Shown: piece after piece, positions 6,880-8,565 of the stretch | Numbering within the stretch: the first letter of the stretch is position 1 | How the letters are laid out: each line of letters starts with the position of its first letter | NCBI GenBank assembly: GCA_036795455.1 | Contig: DAIRET010000125.1 | Span: 1 to 8,565 of the forward strand | Direction of reading: 5' to 3' | DNA: 8,565 nt | DNA from: DAIRET01 sp036795455 | Lineage (GTDB): Bacteria > Bacteroidota > Ignavibacteria > Ignavibacteriales > Ignavibacteriaceae | The notes under the pieces: model-generated | Database searches by the model: none | What the model was told of the DNA's origin: nothing | Seen by the model: only the letters and a program-made list of their open reading frames with translations | Program-made: the position numbers and the translations under genes

Positions 6880-6898
6880 AATTAATATAATATTTTTA
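6867..6898 (+). promoter_or_regulatory. Candidate Bacteroidota-type promoter of gpmI
   Basis: TTTTG (6867-6871) is followed after 19 nt by TATTTTTA (6891-6898), seven of eight matches to the TAnnTTTG -7 element at the canonical spacing. An alternative sigma70-like reading uses TATAAT at 6886-6891 with a poor -35 (TTAATT, 6863-6868) at 17 nt. Either reading starts transcription at about 6898-6905 and gives a leader of roughly 25-30 nt. The upstream half lies inside the inverted repeat at 6841-6879. Confidence 0.45.
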
Positions 6899-6930
6899 GA
6901 TCGGTAATTTGAAAATAAGAGAGAATAAAA

Positions 6931-8559
6931 ATGAAATTAGAACTTCAAAAACTTGACAACTTCAGCGGCAGAAAAGGTCCGCTCCTTTTAATTATTATGG
7001 ATGGCGTAGGATTAGGAAAAGAATTCGACGGGAATGCAGTATTCAAAGCTAAAACACCCGTGCTTGATAAACTGCTTCAATCCCCATTATTTACTAAATT
7101 GAAAGCTCACGGACCGGCAGTCGGTTTACCGAGCGAGGATGACATGGGAAATAGTGAAGTGGGGCATAATGCAATCGGTGCGGGCAGAGTGTTTGCACAA
7201 GGCGCAAAACTTGTTAATAATTCAATCGGGGCAGGCGAAATATTTCAATCCCCAACCTGGAATACAATTGTTGATAGAGGCATAAATGGAGGAGCCGTTC
7301 ATTTTATAGGACTGCTCTCCGATGGGAATGTTCACTCCCACATCAATCAACTATTTGCATTAATAAATAAACTTGCGGATAGCGGTGTAAAAAAAGTGCG
7401 TCTGCATCCTTTAATGGATGGAAGGGACGTTCCCGGTAAAACCGCTTTAATCTATATTGAACAGGTAGAAGAGCTATTCAAAAAAATAAATTCCGATAGT
7501 TTATTTGATTACAAAATTGCTTCCGGCGGCGGTAGAATGAAAGTTACAATGGACAGGTACAACGCCGATTGGAGCATTGTTAAAAAAGGATGGGATGCAC
7601 ACGTCCTCGGAATAGGAAGAAAGTTTAAATCCGCTGTCGATGCTGTTCAAACAATGTACGATGAAAATCCCGAAATAATCGACCAGTACCTTGATTCTTT
7701 CGTTATTGTTGATGAAAACAATCAACCGGTAGGAAAAATTGTCGATGGCGATAGTGTTATAAATTTCAACTTCCGTGGCGACCGTGCAATTGAAATATCA
7801 CGTGCTTTTGAAGATGTTGAATTCACCGAATTCGATAGAGTACTCCTCCCGGACGTTTTCTATGCCGGAATGATGGAATATGACGGCGATTTGCACATCC
7901 CTAAAAACTATCTCGTTTTTCCACCTGAAATAGATAGAACTGTAAGCGAATACCTTTGTGCAGAGAATGTTAAAAGTTTCGCCATTTCGGAAACCCAGAA
8001 ATATGGGCATGTTACCTATTTCTGGAACGGTAACCGCTCAGGCTATATCAACCCGGAACTTGAACAGTATTTCGAAATCCCTTCCGATAGAATTGAATTC
8101 GATAAAGCGCCCGGGATGAAAGCAGTTGAAATAACGGATAAAACAATTGAATTGTTGAAGTCAGGTAACTTTAGATGGGGACGTGTCAATTTCGCAAATG
8201 GAGATATGGTGGGACACACCGGGAATTTTGATGCCGCCGTTTTTGCAGTTGAACTTGTTGATAAATGTGTGGGTAAACTTCTTGAAGTTATTGATGAACT
8301 TAACGGAATTGCAATAATAACCGCAGACCATGGGAATGCTGACGAAATGTATACTGTTGCAAAAGGAATTCAAACTCCCAAAACAGCTCATACATTAAAC
8401 CCGGTTCCGTTTATTATTTACGACCCGGGATATAATGGAGAATACAAAATTGCCGGTATCGAAAACGCTGGTTTAACTAACATAGCCGCAACTATGCTCA
8501 ATCTTTTAGGATATAAAAAAGTTGACGATTATGATGAATCATTAATTAAATTCAAATAA
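6931..8559 (+). CDS. gpmI: 2,3-bisphosphoglycerate-independent phosphoglycerate mutase, plant/kinetoplastid-like subclass
   Basis: Enzyme of 542 residues interconverting 3-phosphoglycerate and 2-phosphoglycerate in glycolysis and gluconeogenesis, cytoplasmic, with two metal ions (usually Mn). Visible active-site elements are D24 (IIMDGVG), the phospho-acceptor S75 (GNSEVGHN), H135 (DGNVHSH), R165/D166 (DGRDVPG), R202, R282 and R285 (FNFRGDRA), K357 (ETQKYGHVTYFWNGN), D425 and H429 (NGDMVGHTGN), D466 and H467 (TADHGNADEM) and H487 (AHTLNPVPF), so it should be active. It is longer than the usual bacterial form of about 510 residues. Blocks such as GGGRMKVTMDRYNADW and YFWNGNRSGYINPE, from memory, match plant and trypanosomatid enzymes rather than E. 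coli or Bacillus GpmI. GAGAG lies about 8 nt before the ATG. The stop TAA is 6 nt from the window end. The gene stands alone and is divergent from the YjbQ-family gene. Confidence 0.96.
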   Translation: MKLELQKLDNFSGRKGPLLLIIMDGVGLGKEFDGNAVFKAKTPVLDKLLQSPLFTKLKAHGPAVGLPSEDDMGNSEVGHNAIGAGRVFAQGAKLVNNSIGAGEIFQSPTWNTIVDRGINGGAVHFIGLLSDGNVHSHINQLFALINKLADSGVKKVRLHPLMDGRDVPGKTALIYIEQVEELFKKINSDSLFDYKIASGGGRMKVTMDRYNADWSIVKKGWDAHVLGIGRKFKSAVDAVQTMYDENPEIIDQYLDSFVIVDENNQPVGKIVDGDSVINFNFRGDRAIEISRAFEDVEFTEFDRVLLPDVFYAGMMEYDGDLHIPKNYLVFPPEIDRTVSEYLCAENVKSFAISETQKYGHVTYFWNGNRSGYINPELEQYFEIPSDRIEFDKAPGMKAVEITDKTIELLKSGNFRWGRVNFANGDMVGHTGNFDAAVFAVELVDKCVGKLLEVIDELNGIAIITADHGNADEMYTVAKGIQTPKTAHTLNPVPFIIYDPGYNGEYKIAGIENAGLTNIAATMLNLLGYKKVDDYDESLIKFK

Positions 8560-8565
8560 CGCAAC

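Noticed and set aside
1..8565. Mobile element, CRISPR, toxin-antitoxin or phage-defence system.
   Set aside because: No transposase, integrase, direct-repeat array, nuclease/helicase effector or tRNA-attachment structure is visible; the genes are housekeeping, envelope or signalling genes of even composition.

Overview
This 8.6 kb window is gene-dense bacterial chromosome of low G+C (visibly A+T-rich). It carries seven protein-coding genes and no RNA genes, mobile elements or CRISPR arrays that I can see. The organism looks like a member of the Bacteroidota/Chlorobi/Ignavibacteria side of bacteria. This is an inference from three things: a small signal-peptide beta-barrel-like protein ending in Phe, two candidate promoters of the Bacteroidota type (TTG, 19 nt, TAnnTTTG-like), and a large hybrid histidine kinase of a style common there. 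Purine-rich ribosome-binding sites precede most genes, which fits Ignavibacteria-like lineages better than classical Bacteroidetes.

Layout. Positions 1-263 hold no convincing gene. A secreted or outer-membrane hypothetical protein (264-806, +) faces a minus-strand run of three genes. Read in their direction of transcription these are a six-TM PAS hybrid histidine kinase with receiver and HPt domains (5626-2981), a prohibitin-like SPFH membrane protein (2828-1959) and a zinc-dependent alcohol dehydrogenase (1942-968). The last two are 16 nt apart and probably co-transcribed. Divergent from the kinase is a PAP2-family membrane phosphatase (5809-6381, +). It meets a YjbQ/UPF0047 family gene (6801-6382, -) tail to tail with no base between the stop codons. 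Divergent from that is a plant/kinetoplastid-like cofactor-independent phosphoglycerate mutase (6931-8559, +).

The genes do not form one obvious pathway: they cover glycolysis (gpmI), alcohol/aldehyde redox, membrane-lipid phosphate chemistry, membrane scaffolding and signal sensing. I do not see an undescribed multi-gene system here. The most notable observation is that the alcohol dehydrogenase is cut short by an in-frame TAG. Beyond that TAG the same frame still encodes the normal family C-terminus, 18 codons ending in TAA. The next most interesting are the eukaryote-like subclass of the phosphoglycerate mutase and a bulged 12-bp inverted repeat overlapping its predicted promoter.
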